64,000 nt of DNA from Maratus speciosus (taxonomy: Eukaryota > Arthropoda > Arachnida > Araneae > Salticidae), in assembly GCA_963932465.1 (NCBI GenBank), contig OZ010796.1, positions 80,671,292-80,735,291 on the forward strand, read 5' to 3'. Position 1 is the stretch's first letter, and each line of letters begins with the position of its first letter. The notes below the pieces were generated by a model. The model was not told the origin of the DNA and did not search any database. It was given only the letters and a program-made list of their open reading frames with translations. The position numbers were made by a program, and so were the translations under genes. Positions 12,128 through 22,250 of this stretch are shown one piece after another.

Positions 12128-14267
12128 CCGTAATATTAGTTATGAATACTTTGCGACTAGTGAGGTTACTTTGTGACCCCTGGTCTAGTTTTCGTAATTC
12201 GAATCGCCTGCTCCACCCGGTATGGCTGGAAAGCAAACAGCAGTGCCATCTCCTAGTACGGTGTGCCACATCACCTAACGACCATTGTCCGATGCTCTAA
12301 CACCTCGCTTGTTCTTTCTGACTGATGTAAGGTTGCAACCTGCTCCTGCGTTGTTACCTCAAAAGTTGAAAATTTTGTGTGCTGAAGCCTAAACCGTATG
12401 AGAATGACCTAATACATGTAAATATTATTCGCGCTCATTGTGTCAGTTAGAACGTGGAATAATATAACCTTTGTCAAGTGGTATTTCTGTGAGATATGGA
12501 AGCATAATCAAAATTTAGACAAGTGATGGGGCTACTTCGCGACAGATCGACTCTCTCGTAAATTAGCCCCAGAAGGTTACTTTTTAAGAATTAAAGATAC
12601 TTTTTTTTTGTTTTTAGTGTCAAGATAGATGTGAAATATTATGAGAACACAAAATAGTCCGAAGGCAATCATTGGGGATAAGTTAAGCTCTCATATAGGT
12701 ATAGAATTGCTACCTCTTTGTTAGAAAAATAACATTAAGTTCGTATCGCATTTCTTCCAAATTCGACTCATCCCTGTAACCGCTTGATGTGGCCTTTTTT
12801 TAGTTCTTTAAAATCCCACTGAAGAAGAGTGTTGTCAAGTTAAAAAAAATTATCTCTGTTAGTAGATGCTCAAACGTACCAAAGGACGAATTTTAGCGTC
12901 TTCTAAAATATTTCATATCAAGAACAATCTGAAACCGGGATTTCGGGCAATCAGAATCTATCCACTAAATAGAAACAAAGTTTTAGAAAGCAGTCCTCGT
13001 AAAAAAAAAACAAAAAAAAAAACAAAAAAACTTAGGATAGATGAAGGAAAGGGTGCGAAAAGTGTTCTTGTAAGATTTGAAGATGAAGAGGGGTGAAATA
13101 ACAAACAGTCGGGTCACTAGAGACGCAAAAAGTTGAATGTCTCGCCGGGCTGAAGCATTAGTGCTATTAATGTACAAAAAGCCAGAGGAAAGCGATGTAG
13201 TTACGAAATCTAGAGGAAGCGACGTGGCTACTGCGTATATAAACAGCAAAGAGGAGACATTTGTCACTAGACGTAAAAGAACAAAGAGAGAGGCGCAATC
13301 TTCCACAAAGGTCTCGAAGTCTTCCCTTAATTTTTTGCATTAGGCATAAGTTCTGAATACGTTTCAGATGGATATGGCACATTCTCAGAATTTTTCCTCA
13401 TCGGCTGAAGAGAGAGATTTTATTCCGGGACCATTCGTTCCTCTTCAAGGGCATGGGTGTTAGATAAAAACAGTGAGGGATAGGGGATTACAAGTTTTCG
13501 TAAAACCAATTTTGGAGTTTTATATATTTTTGGCTCCACAGGAAAACAAAAACTATAATCCAACTATTTTTTTATTTCGTATATTTTGCAGAAAGTTATT
13601 TCCTAAAACTTTAAACATAATTTTATTTCTTGTTTAAGGTTTCCTCGTCTTATATAATTTCATCGTTTGCCTTCTAATCTTTTCCGCTTATTAGTTAATA
13701 GTCATTATATTGTGCGTTCTATTGTTTTGTATGACTTCCAAAAAATTCAAACATGCTATTTTTTAATTGTGAATTTCAAAATATCGAGTTAAAGTCGATC
13801 TGCTATATTTTAAGAGATAATATGTGTATGAATTATTATGAAATCATCATTAATATTAAAGATGTGCTGCATTTAATGAAACTGCAAAACGCTATTCGAT
13901 TCATTGCAGCGAAGCTGGTGTAGATCAATCCGACTAATCAGCAACATTTAAATATCATTTTGGCAATTTAAATTGTTTACAACATAATTTCCAGAGAATA
14001 AATAATTCACGAATTCTTTGTCTTTCATTTCATTGCAAAAACACATCTGTCACAAGGTAACCCCACCCGATGGACCAACTTTGTGGCACCTTTAAACCTA
14101 AATTTATCAGTTAATATTAAACATTAAGATTGGTGCAATACATCGTTTTGTAGCAAAAGGATGTGTTAACATTTATCAATAGTCAGTTTTGGGTTACTTA
14201 TAAAACAGACCGGCTGTTGCAAATAAAACTTCAAAATGTGTCACAAAGTAACACAATCATCTTACGG
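12128..14267 (+). mobile_element. pogo-type DNA transposon, degenerate
   Basis: TA (12126-12127 and 14268-14269) flanks imperfect inverted ends CCGTAATATTAG / CCGTAAGATGATTG. The subterminal motif GGTTACTTTGTGAC (12164-12177) recurs as GTTACTTTGTGAC near the right tip (minus strand, about 14240-14253), as GGTTACCTTGTGAC (minus, about 14046) and as GGCTACTTCGCGAC (about 12530). A transposase C-terminal remnant lies at 12866-13096. TA target duplication plus this remnant supports the pogo/Tigger branch of Tc1-mariner. The catalytic core is missing. Confidence 0.7.
12866..13096 (+). pseudogene. pogo/jerky-type transposase C-terminal remnant
   Basis: A 76-codon frame reads NNLKPGFRAIRIYPLNRNKV at about residues 20-39, closely matching the segment 'NLxxGFRAxGIyPLNrxkVL' that follows the DDE domain in arthropod pogo/jerky-like transposases. 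A lysine-rich stretch (KKKTKKKTKK) and an acidic end (EDEEG) follow. No DDE residues or N-terminal helix-turn-helix are visible upstream, so this is a relic inside the 12128-14267 element. A second open frame (13137-13343) is basic and Ser/Lys-rich and may be the continuation after a frameshift. Confidence 0.65.
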
Positions 14268-14269
14268 TA

Positions 14270-15345
14270 ATATAAAAGCAATTAAGTAAACAAAGTCTTT
14301 GTCTCCCGGTATTTTTTAAGAACGCTATAAAAAAGTTCATTTAAATGTATCATTTTAAATCTGACGAAATTTTCACCAAAGTTTTCATTCTCTTTTTAAT
14401 ATTCACGTGAAAATACTTTTGTTGCTAGAAAGGAAATATTATTTATGCTGTCTTAGAATTCACAACAATAGTTTAAAAGATTATCTCACAATATGAAATA
14501 AATGTCTCTCTCAAATATATTTTTAAATTTAAACTGCTTGGTAATATTATTGTTTTGTTATTTTAAATATGACACAATTTCCTCCATTTACGATTTTTAA
14601 CGCATATTTAATGAATTTATTATTTTACAATTTTCTTTCTCTTTTAAAATCCATGCTAAATATAGTTTTTATGACATAATTTTTAATATTTTCTGCCTTT
14701 AATACGTAATCAGTTAATTCTAATTTAAAAGTTTTTTTTTTCTGTTAATAGTCACGTGTAAATAAAATTTTAATTTGAAGGAAATATTATTCTTTGCACT
14801 GTTTTTAAAATTGGCAACAATTTAAAATAACACCTTTTCTAAAAGATGTAAAAACTATCTCTCGAAATACTGAAAATTTGAATTTAAAATGGAAATAAAT
14901 CCTCAGAAAATGAGTCAAATTAAAAAAATAAATGCAGTCTGCACACCGGGAACTTCTAATATGTAAAATGATCTAAAATTGTTTAAAATGCTATGTATAG
15001 TTTTTGCTCCTATAAACTTTTTTAATGGAACGATTTTGTCCAAATTTAACATTAAATGTCTCTTTAAATAATAATTCGGTTTGAAAACTGTTTGCATCAG
15101 CGCGTTTATGAAACATTTCTCTATAATACCACCTTCGTATTTCTGTATGCAGTAGTTTTCTTACTATTAACGAAGAAAGACTCTTGAACAGCGGCAGTCA
15201 CAGCGTTAGTTACCTTTTTTTAGAATAGAGGGATACAATTGATAATTCATATATTTTTGTACGGAACCCCCTGGGTGCGGGTAATATTTGCAATTGACCG
15301 TTTATTTTAATGAACCTTTATTTCAGTGTTGAAAAGCATAAGTCA
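14270..15345. other. AT-rich, no feature recognised
   Basis: Two diverged direct copies of a segment with CACGTGAAAATACTTTTGTTG / CACGTGTAAATAAAATTTTAA-like words (about 14405 and 14754) hint at an old duplication. Nothing else seen. Confidence 0.4.
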
Positions 15346-15349
15346 TTAA

Positions 15350-15541
15350 CCCTTTTAGGAGCAAGCTACTGTGTTACTTTAATGTCGAATCCACACCGAA
15401 ACTTTCGAAAAATTTTATTTAAAAATACAGATCAGTAATTTTACAACATTTTCCCACAAAAGTTACAATAGTAAAATTTCATTAAATGTTTCTGGCGTAA
15501 ATCTTGATTAAAATTAGATGGGATATCCGCCCCTGAAGGGG
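15350..15541. mobile_element. TTAA-MITE, first of a head-to-tail pair
   Basis: TTAA at 15346-15349 and 15542-15545. Tips CCCTTTTAGGAGC and GCCCCTGAAGGGG are inverted. GGATATCC lies near the right tip in the place where other copies carry a larger stem. The interior has CACACCGAAACTTTCGAAAA and a closing TTTCTGGCGTAAATCTTGAT, the core also seen at 45573-45759. Confidence 0.85.
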
Positions 15542-15545
15542 TTAA

Positions 15546-15747
15546 CCCCTTGAGGGGCACCGGTATATATTATATACCACCTACGATTAGTGAAGTTTTA
15601 CACCAGAAAATTTTTATTAAATTTTACTTTCTAACTTTGGTGGAAAAGAGCCGTAAAATTGCCTTTACTTATTTTGAAATAGAATTTTTCAAAGTTTCCG
15701 GTGTGAGTTCAACATTACAGGAACACAATCACTTGCCCCTCAAGGGG
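15546..15747. mobile_element. TTAA-MITE, second of the pair
   Basis: It begins directly at the right TTAA (15542-15545) of the previous element and ends before TTAA 15748-15751. Tips CCCCTTGAGGGGC and GCCCCTCAAGGGG are a near-perfect inverted repeat and each tip is itself a small palindrome. A perfect stem GGTATATA-T-TATATACC (15562-15578) starts 16 nt from the left tip. An open frame across it is a by-product, not a gene. Confidence 0.88.
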
Positions 15748-15754
15748 TTAATGT

Positions 15755-16688
15755 AGCTTTTGTGTATTTTCTGTCTTGCGAGCACTTAGCAATCTAAAAT
15801 TTTCTGTACAATTTTACCATAAATATTTATGCAGTATTCTTTAAAAGCATTTTAATTGTATGTTAAGAAAAATTGAAATTTTTTGTAGGAATTAAGTCTT
15901 GCAGGACCAGGCTTGAATTAACTGGTTATTGCACGGGTCGAATCGGACACGGTCTGAACTTTTAATTTTTACACTGGGCCGGGCCCGGAAATTCCGACCC
16001 ATGCAGACCTCTACGCTACGCCACAGCTTCCCGCTCTGTGATGACTTTTAATTAATTAATATTTCTTTTAAATTTTTTCTGTAGTGTCTTCTGCATTCGG
16101 GGTAAATGTTCTCATAGTCGGAATAAATGGTCAAAGCATACGGCGATGATTATTGGCGGCTTGTCCAACACCTACATGGATCACGGAATGCCCTCTCCGT
16201 GTACACTGACTATTTAATGGTAAACAGTCAGAAAAAGGAGGAACCTATTGGAAAATTTAAAATAAAATAGTCGTTAAGTATACATGCGATTGGAACGGCT
16301 TGAAGCTCATTCATTTATTTAACCAGTGTCGGTTAAATATAGGCTTTACATAGAAAATATTTGCAATGAAACACAAATATATCAGAAATGTGGGCTTTAC
16401 GTTTGAAGTATTGAGAATAAAATAGCGAAATATTCCTTGCCAGTATTGGTGCAATAAAAAAGTAACGTAAACATTCCATTGCTGGTGCAATACCCCATGA
16501 CATTATCACTAATGTTAGACAAGATATAGACAATAGCGGCATTATTGGTTCAGCATCTATTTACTACTTTGGTGTTCTTGGCCATCTGAATGTCAAGTTA
16601 CTTTTTAGAGTAATTATGCATTTTCATTGATAGTTCTAACAATGAAAGATAATTGAATCATGATTTTGAATAGAAAGATGACAAAAAT
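15755..16688. other. No feature recognised
   Basis: Includes a GC-richer patch at 15930-16030 (GGGCCGGGCCCGG palindrome) with no identifiable gene. Confidence 0.45.
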
Positions 16689-16693
16689 TTTAA

Positions 16694-16913
16694 CACCTTG
16701 ACTGTCACGCTACGAGTATATTCGTAGCTTTAATATTCGTGGCTTTAATTTATTACTTTCTCACCATTATTTTAAAATAAAAAATAATTGCCCTATTTAT
16801 TGGCAGAAATTTCGCTGTATTAGTGAAGCGAAATTTACCTTTCAGAATTTGTGGTGGCAAACGACTTTCAAGAAGAAATTTAAAAATTCTTACTTTTTGC
16901 GGCAGTGAACGCG
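16694..16913. mobile_element. TTAA-MITE with strong subterminal stem
   Basis: TTAA at 16690-16693 and 16914-16917; tips CACCTTGACTGTCAC and (inverted) CGCGTTCACTGCCGC agree at 10 of 15 positions. A perfect 7-bp stem GCTACGA...TCGTAGC (16709-16728) lies 15 nt from the left tip. The interior TTGCCCTATTTATTGGCAG and GGTGGCAAACGACTTTCAAG recur at 35.61-35.69 kb. Confidence 0.82.
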
Positions 16914-17269
16914 TTAAAGATAATTGATTTTCAGCAATAAGAAAAGTTTAATTGAATACTCGTAAATGCTTGCCAATAAATAGTGCAAATTACGGTAGAA
17001 ATACGTATTTGGGCATAAACAATGGCATATCTTCAAAAATGCGGAATTAAGCACGAAACAATAAATATAGATACACTCTAAAGAAATTCTGCGGAAAAAC
17101 AAAAAATGTACTGGTAGCAAAATTACCGTTTATTCTGTGTTTCTTCACAAAACTTCTTTTTTGATATTCTCTCGTTTTCAAGATGGAAATTTTCACTTAT
17201 CCAAGACGATAATTTTCTGTTTTTACAAATAAATATGAGCAATAGTGCAAAATTAAAAATAACTATATA

Positions 17270-17444
17270 CCGTAATTTCCGGCGTATAACCCGCGGATCA
17301 AACAATTCTGTTTGGACCCAAAAATTTTATTTAGTTATTGAAGCCAAATATTTACCACGATTTAAGAAATTACATTTTATTTTAAAAATTTTCTGGGTTG
17401 AAAAATGATTGTTTGATCCGCGGATTATACGCCGGAAATTACGG
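17270..17444. mobile_element. TA-flanked palindromic MITE, CCGTAATTTCCGG ends
   Basis: CCGTAATTTCCGGCGTATAA at the left and its inverse at the right, with TA at 17268-17269 and 17445-17446. Inverted arms run about 37 bp, through CGCGGATCAAACAAT. A second copy at 39408-39581 is almost the same length (174 versus 175 bp) and in the same arrangement. TA duplication suggests a Tc1/mariner-superfamily transposase source. Confidence 0.88.
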
Positions 17445-17449
17445 TAATA

Positions 17450-18540
17450 ACTATATACACTGATGCACATTTATACGGAAAAAAGTATTCATATTATCAC
17501 ATTCGTTTTTTATCGATTTGCCTTGCGCGTGTTTCGAACATCGGTTTCTCCATTAGAGTCTCTGTTCGTCTACACCAATAAGTCACATCCAATGACTACG
17601 TTATAGGCCAAAAGATAAATTACGTAAATTTAACTGGATATTTTTCGTTTTCACTCAATTGTAAAAGAATGTTTCCGTTTGTCTCTCTCTGAAGAAGCTT
17701 TTTTGTTTTAAAAATTCTAAAAGTAAAATTTACATTTAATCCGGTAAAATGTACGATTTTCACTCAAAAGAAAAAGTTTCCTTTAGAAGACTGAAATTTT
17801 GCATAAAATCACTTGTATTAAGGAGTATTAATTGTATAAGGGAATTTTTTTACAGAGTATGTAACTTACCGATCCGAATTCGTTGGCAACTACAATGAAA
17901 TTAAAATTCAACTTAACAATGTATAATCTAATCAATGCATAAATATTTTTTTTTTCAATCGTGGGCATTGATCAAAGTAGAGTCCAATATCAAATAGAAC
18001 TTTTTAAATCTCAACTCATTTTTAAATTTCACCGAACGCGTGTTGTTTATAAAAAAAGCGATTTTTATGCAGTCTAAATGGCCTTTCTAAATGGCCATAT
18101 AAATGGAAAATTTCTTAGTTTTTAATATTATTTACTGAAAGATCTAAACATACATTTGGCTCCAAATTAATGCACACTCATAATGAAACCTGGCATTCAA
18201 GACAACCCGATAGGGTAAAATGACGAAGGAACTCAGTGAATTCCTTGAAAAGCTGAATGCGTTGTTTATTAACGAGAAACGCATTCCCATCATGTAGGAG
18301 TGACCGAGGACATTTTTTGACAAATGTTAAAGTAAACTTTTCAACCTTTTGATAAAGTTCAAATTTTATTATTTTGTATTATTAATATTATATAAGTTAT
18401 CTTCTTATCATGTGCTTTAAATGTTTTTGTAAATGAAAAAAATAAAAAATGTGTCTTAGGAAAGCATGGGGTAATTATTAAATACTGGGGATATCTATGT
18501 TATATGAATACCAAATATTATACTATAATACGAGCAAAAA
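17450..18540. other. No feature recognised
   Basis: AT-rich sequence with no bounded repeat or exon that I can support. Confidence 0.5.
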
Positions 18541-20433
18541 TTGTGTGTGTGTGTAAATATTATCTTAAAAACGGCTCTAACGATTTTGACTAAATTTTGT
18601 ACTTACCATTTTTGGGTACGGGAAGACCATTGGCCTAGGTCACGTGTTCGAGAAAATTTGATTACTTGGTCATTTGGGTCATAATGGGTCAGGGTCAAGC
18701 TAATTATATCTACAAAACGGCTCAATCGATTTTGACTAAATTTTATATGCAACCGTTTTGGGGCAAGAGAAAACTATTGGGCTAGGTCACATGTTCGAGA
18801 AATTTCGATTAATGGGTCATTTTGGGGTCACTACGTGTCAAGCCAATTTTATCTAAAAAACGGCTCGAACGATTTTGACTAAATTTTGTATTCTACCGTT
18901 TTAGATTGCGACTAAACCATTGGGCTAAATTAATGTTTGAGGAAATTCGATTAGTGGGTCAGTTTTGGGTCACATTGGGTTGAGCTAATTTTATCTAGAA
19001 AACCGCTATAACGAGTTTGACTGAATTTTGTATTCTGTACTTTTCGAGCACAAGAATAGCATTGAGCTAAGTCGCATGTTCAAGAACATTAGATTAGTGG
19101 GTCATTTTGGGTCACAGTGGGACAGGGTCAAGCTAATTGTATCTAAAAAAGACTCAAAAGATTTTGACAAAATTTTATATTATATCATTTTCGGGCACGA
19201 GAAGGTCATTGGACTATATCGTATGTTCGACAAATTTTGATTAGTGGGTCACTTTGGGTCAAACTAATTTCATCTAGAAAATGGCTCTAACGATTTTGAT
19301 TGAATTTTATATTCTATCGTTTTCGGGCTCTAGACGACCATTGGGTTAAGTCGTATGTTCGAGAAAATTCCATGAGTTGGTCATTTTGGGTCACTGTGGT
19401 TCCGGGTCAAGCTAATTGTATCTAAAAAACGGCTCAAACTATATTGACAAAATTTTGTATTATACCTTTTCGGGCACGAGAAGATCATTTGGCTAGGTCA
19501 CATGTTCGAGAAATTTCGATTAATGGGTCATTTTTGGGTCACTACGGGTCAAGCTAAATTTATCTGAAAACAGCTCTAACGATTTTGACTGAATTTTGTA
19601 TTCTACTGTGTTCGGTCTTGAGAAGACCATTCGGTTTGGTCACATGTTCAAGAAAATTATGTTAGTGGGTCATTTTTGGGTCAATGTGGGTCGAGCTAAT
19701 TCTATCTAGAAAACGGCTTACACGGTTTTGACTAAATTTTGTATGCTAACCTTTTTTATTACCAGAAGACCAGTAAGCTAGGTCACATGTTCGAGCAGAT
19801 TTGAATAGTGGGTCTTTTGGGTTACAATGGGTCAGGGTCAAGTTAATTGTATCTAAAAAAGTTTCAAACGTCTTTGACATAATTTTGTATTATACATTTT
19901 CCGGGCACGAGATGATCATTGGGATAGGTCAAATGTTCGAGAAATTTCGATTAGTTGGTCATTTTGGGTCACTGTGGTTCTGGGTAAGTCTAATTGTATC
20001 TAAAGCAAGGCTCAAATGACAGTGACAAAATTTTCTATTAATACCGTTTTCGGGTACGAGAGGATCATTGGGCATGTTCATTGGGCTAAGTCACATGTTC
20101 GAGAAATTTTGGTTAGAGGGTTATTCTTGCGTCACAATGTGTCTAGCTAATTTTATCTAAAAACAGCTCTAATGATTTTGACTGAATTTTGTATACTACA
20201 GTTTTCGGTGTTGAGAAGATCACTGGACTGGATCACATGTTTGAGAAAATTAGATTAGTGGATCATTTTGGGGACATTGCTGCCCAAGCTAATTTTATCT
20301 ATAAAACGGCTTAAACGATTTTAGCTAAATTTTGTATCGTACCGTTTTTGATTATCAGAAGTCCATTAAGCTAAGTCACATGTTTGAGCAGATTTGAATA
20401 GTGGGTCATTTTGGGTCACTATGGGTCAGGGTC
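18541..20433 (+). repeat. 143-bp tandem array, 13 units, four-unit higher order
   Basis: The anchor CGATTTTGACTAAATTTTGT or variant recurs at 18581, 18727, 18870, 19012, 19159, 19291, 19439, 19580, 19723, 19869, 20016, 20172 and 20316. Units carry GGTCACATGTTCGAGAAA and GGGTCATTTTGGGTCAC. A (TG)n run at 18541-18554 precedes unit 1. Units 6-9 pair with units 10-13 in order (for example both 9 and 13 read GAGCAGATTTGAATAGTGGG), a higher-order period of about 577-593 bp. Short open frames inside are artefacts. Confidence 0.92.
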
Positions 20434-20780
20434 ACGAAGCCGAAAAGTTGGCGATATATTGGCTACATTTGGCTACATTTGATACATTGGAAAAATTGAC
20501 TTTCAAGATTACGAATGCCAAAATACACACTTGGCGCCAATGAAAGAATATCACAAAATTAGTCTATAATGGCGAAAATAATAGTATTTCATAATGTGAA
20601 GGAATTTTTTAGAAATTCTTAATAGGACTCGAGATACATGGTTAAACCAATCCGAGTCGAGCTCAATATGTAATTTGGTTGATGTTCTTTCGTTGTAAAT
20701 GTGTAAATAGTGTAAAATTTAGAAACATGTACGTACATAGTTTTCCTGTTGATTGTTTTTGTAAATAATACTGTTATAAA
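20434..20780. other. Unique flank between array and retroelement
   Basis: GGCTACATTT is repeated twice at about 20460-20480; otherwise nothing is recognised. Confidence 0.4.
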
Positions 20781-20829
20781 ACAACATGCTTTATATTAAA
20801 ATAGCAATTAAAGCCTTTGTGCAGGAATA

Positions 20830-20930
20830 TTAAAAAGCAGTAAACCAACGTTTAAAATGCACAAATAATGCGTGAAAAGCAACAAACAGCTGTTTCGAAT
20901 CTACAGCGAGATTCTTCTTCAGTGCAAGAT
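20830..20930 (-). repeat. Left pLTR of the Penelope-like element (inverted)
   Basis: The reverse complement of 21785-21885 with about two differences. It contains the same hammerhead-like segment on the minus strand (about 20893-20922). Confidence 0.85.
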
Positions 20931-20999
20931 AAGGAAAAAAGAAGAACAGCGTGCTAGAAAAAGCAAGGCTGAGCAAAATGATAGACAGAGACGCGCTGC

Positions 21000-21008
21000 C
21001 TTATATAC
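21000..21008 (-). promoter_or_regulatory. Candidate TATA box in the pLTR-adjacent region
   Basis: The minus strand reads GGGTATATAAGGCAGC (centre about 21004), a TATA-like word next to the inverted left pLTR and pointing outward. Its position fits a pLTR promoter, but there is only sequence resemblance. Confidence 0.3.
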
Positions 21009-21193
21009 CCTATGCGGGCAGCGAAAGCGCCGGAAACAACCAATAAGAGAGAAGCAGTGGAAACGACTGGGTGGACAAGTAGCGACATCTACCGGAGAAG
21101 GACAGAAAGAGAAAACAAAAAAAGAGGAAATTAAATTAATGCTTTCCAAATACTTGGAAAATCTGGAGTACTAGATAAGTCATTGACTAAACA

Positions 21194-21796
21194 GTGATAA
21201 TTTTTAATAATGTGGTAAGCTTCCCAAAAATCAAGATCAAGGTTAGGCTTCGAGGAACTTTCAATGGTAATTTCTTCCGCATGATTGATGGTTTGGCTAT
21301 GGGTAATCCTTTTAGTCCAATTTTATGTGATATTTATATGCACTATTTTGAGGTCAAACTTTTTGAAATTTTAAAATTTCCGTTCTATGTTCGTTATGTT
21401 GATAATGTTTATGTCCTGGTTGAAATAAATTCGGATATTAATCATATTCTCTCTATTATGAATTCCATTGATCCCTGCATTCAATTTACCTCTGAAATTG
21501 AGACCAATAACTGTCTTTCTTTCCTCGATGTCCTTGTTATTCGTTGTGAAAATGGCTTTCAGACTACCGTCTTTCGTAAACCTTTTGCTGTCAGTCTCCC
21601 ACCTCACAGGCATTCTTCTCATCCCCCTAACCAGAAATTCGCTGCTTTCAATACTTTTGTTTTTCGGGCTACCAATATTTGTTCCACTCCTCAGTTACTT
21701 AGTGCTGAACTTAATTACCTCAAAGCTATTGCTGTTGACCATGGTTATTCCTCTAATATTCTTCTCTGTTCTTCTTTTTTCCCTATCTTGCACTGA
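21194..21796 (+). pseudogene. Penelope-type reverse transcriptase fragment
   Basis: A 200-codon frame covers part of the RT fingers and palm. Recognisable Penelope segments in order: LAMGNPFSPILCDIYMHYFE (about residues 34-53), FPFYVRYVDNVYVL (about 62-75), NNCLSFLDVLVIRCENGF (about 104-121) and TTVFRKPF (about 123-130). The catalytic YVDD box reads YVDN: the second aspartate is replaced by asparagine, which should abolish polymerase activity. N-terminal RT motifs, thumb and GIY-YIG nuclease are absent. It runs into the right terminal repeat. Family assignment is firm; activity is very unlikely. Confidence 0.85.
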
Positions 21797-21885
21797 AGAA
21801 GAATCTCGCTGTAGATTCGAAACAGCTGTTTGCTTCTTTTCACGCATTATTTGTGCATTTTAAACGTTGGTTTACTGCTTTTTAA
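21785..21885 (+). repeat. Right pLTR of the Penelope-like element
   Basis: A 101-bp terminal repeat from ATCTTGCACTGAAGAAG to GGTTTACTGCTTTTTAA, inverted relative to the copy at 20830-20930. Confidence 0.85.
21793..21823 (+). ncRNA. Hammerhead-ribozyme-like motif in pLTR
   Basis: CTGAAGA (21793-21799) fits the hammerhead core CUGANGA. A six-pair stem follows, GAATCT (21801-21806), loop CGCTGT, AGATTC (21813-21818), then GAAAC (21819-21823). Hammerhead motifs in Penelope terminal repeats are established. One extra A lies between core and stem, and I could not confirm stems I and III, so this is a candidate only. Confidence 0.5.
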
Positions 21886-21896
21886 CATGCTTTATA

Positions 21897-22248
21897 GCAA
21901 TAATACAGAGAGTATGATACAATGAGAATATTATTTCATGTTGAACACAAAGCTAATTTTGACCGAGCATAGCTCCGCCATCCCCGCTTGTAAGATTCTT
22001 ATAAAGGATAATAATCAATCAGTATCTGATTGTATTGTGTACTTGAAATAGGGAAAATAATGAGTAACCTTTTACAAATGTAAAAATAGTTGTTACATAT
22101 TTGGTACCACTCTTTATAACATTTTATAAAAAGTAGAGAAAACGTGGTAATAAATAAAAACATAGTTCAATTATTAATTTTGGATATACTAGTACAGTTT
22201 TAATGAAAAATAACAAGAACTTTAAAGTAAATTAACTCAAAAAACAAA
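21897..22248. other. No feature recognised
   Basis: Short AT-rich spacer between the Penelope-like and pogo-type elements. Confidence 0.4.
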
Positions 22249-22250
22249 TA

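Larger units (their letters stand above)
20783..21896 (+). mobile_element. Penelope-like element, short copy with inverted pLTRs
   Basis: A 13-bp direct repeat AACATGCTTTATA (20783-20795, 21884-21896) frames the insertion. Inside are about 34 bp of extra tail, a 101-bp terminal repeat (20830-20930), a reverse-transcriptase frame (21194-21796) and the terminal repeat again but inverted (21785-21885; about 2 mismatches). Penelope elements are known for terminal repeats in direct or inverted order with a short extra tail at one end. No GIY-YIG endonuclease part is present, so the copy cannot be autonomous. The near-identical repeats suggest a fairly recent insertion. Confidence 0.82.

Noticed and set aside
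19028..20019. Two 70-codon frames
   Set aside because: They are inside the 143-bp tandem array and repeat with it.
18541..20433. CRISPR-like regular repeats
   Set aside because: Units are contiguous diverged repeats without unique spacers and the DNA is eukaryotic.
20872..21174. 100-codon basic frame before the RT
   Set aside because: It begins inside the inverted pLTR and covers the TATA-like region; composition is Lys/Arg-rich and resembles no Penelope domain.
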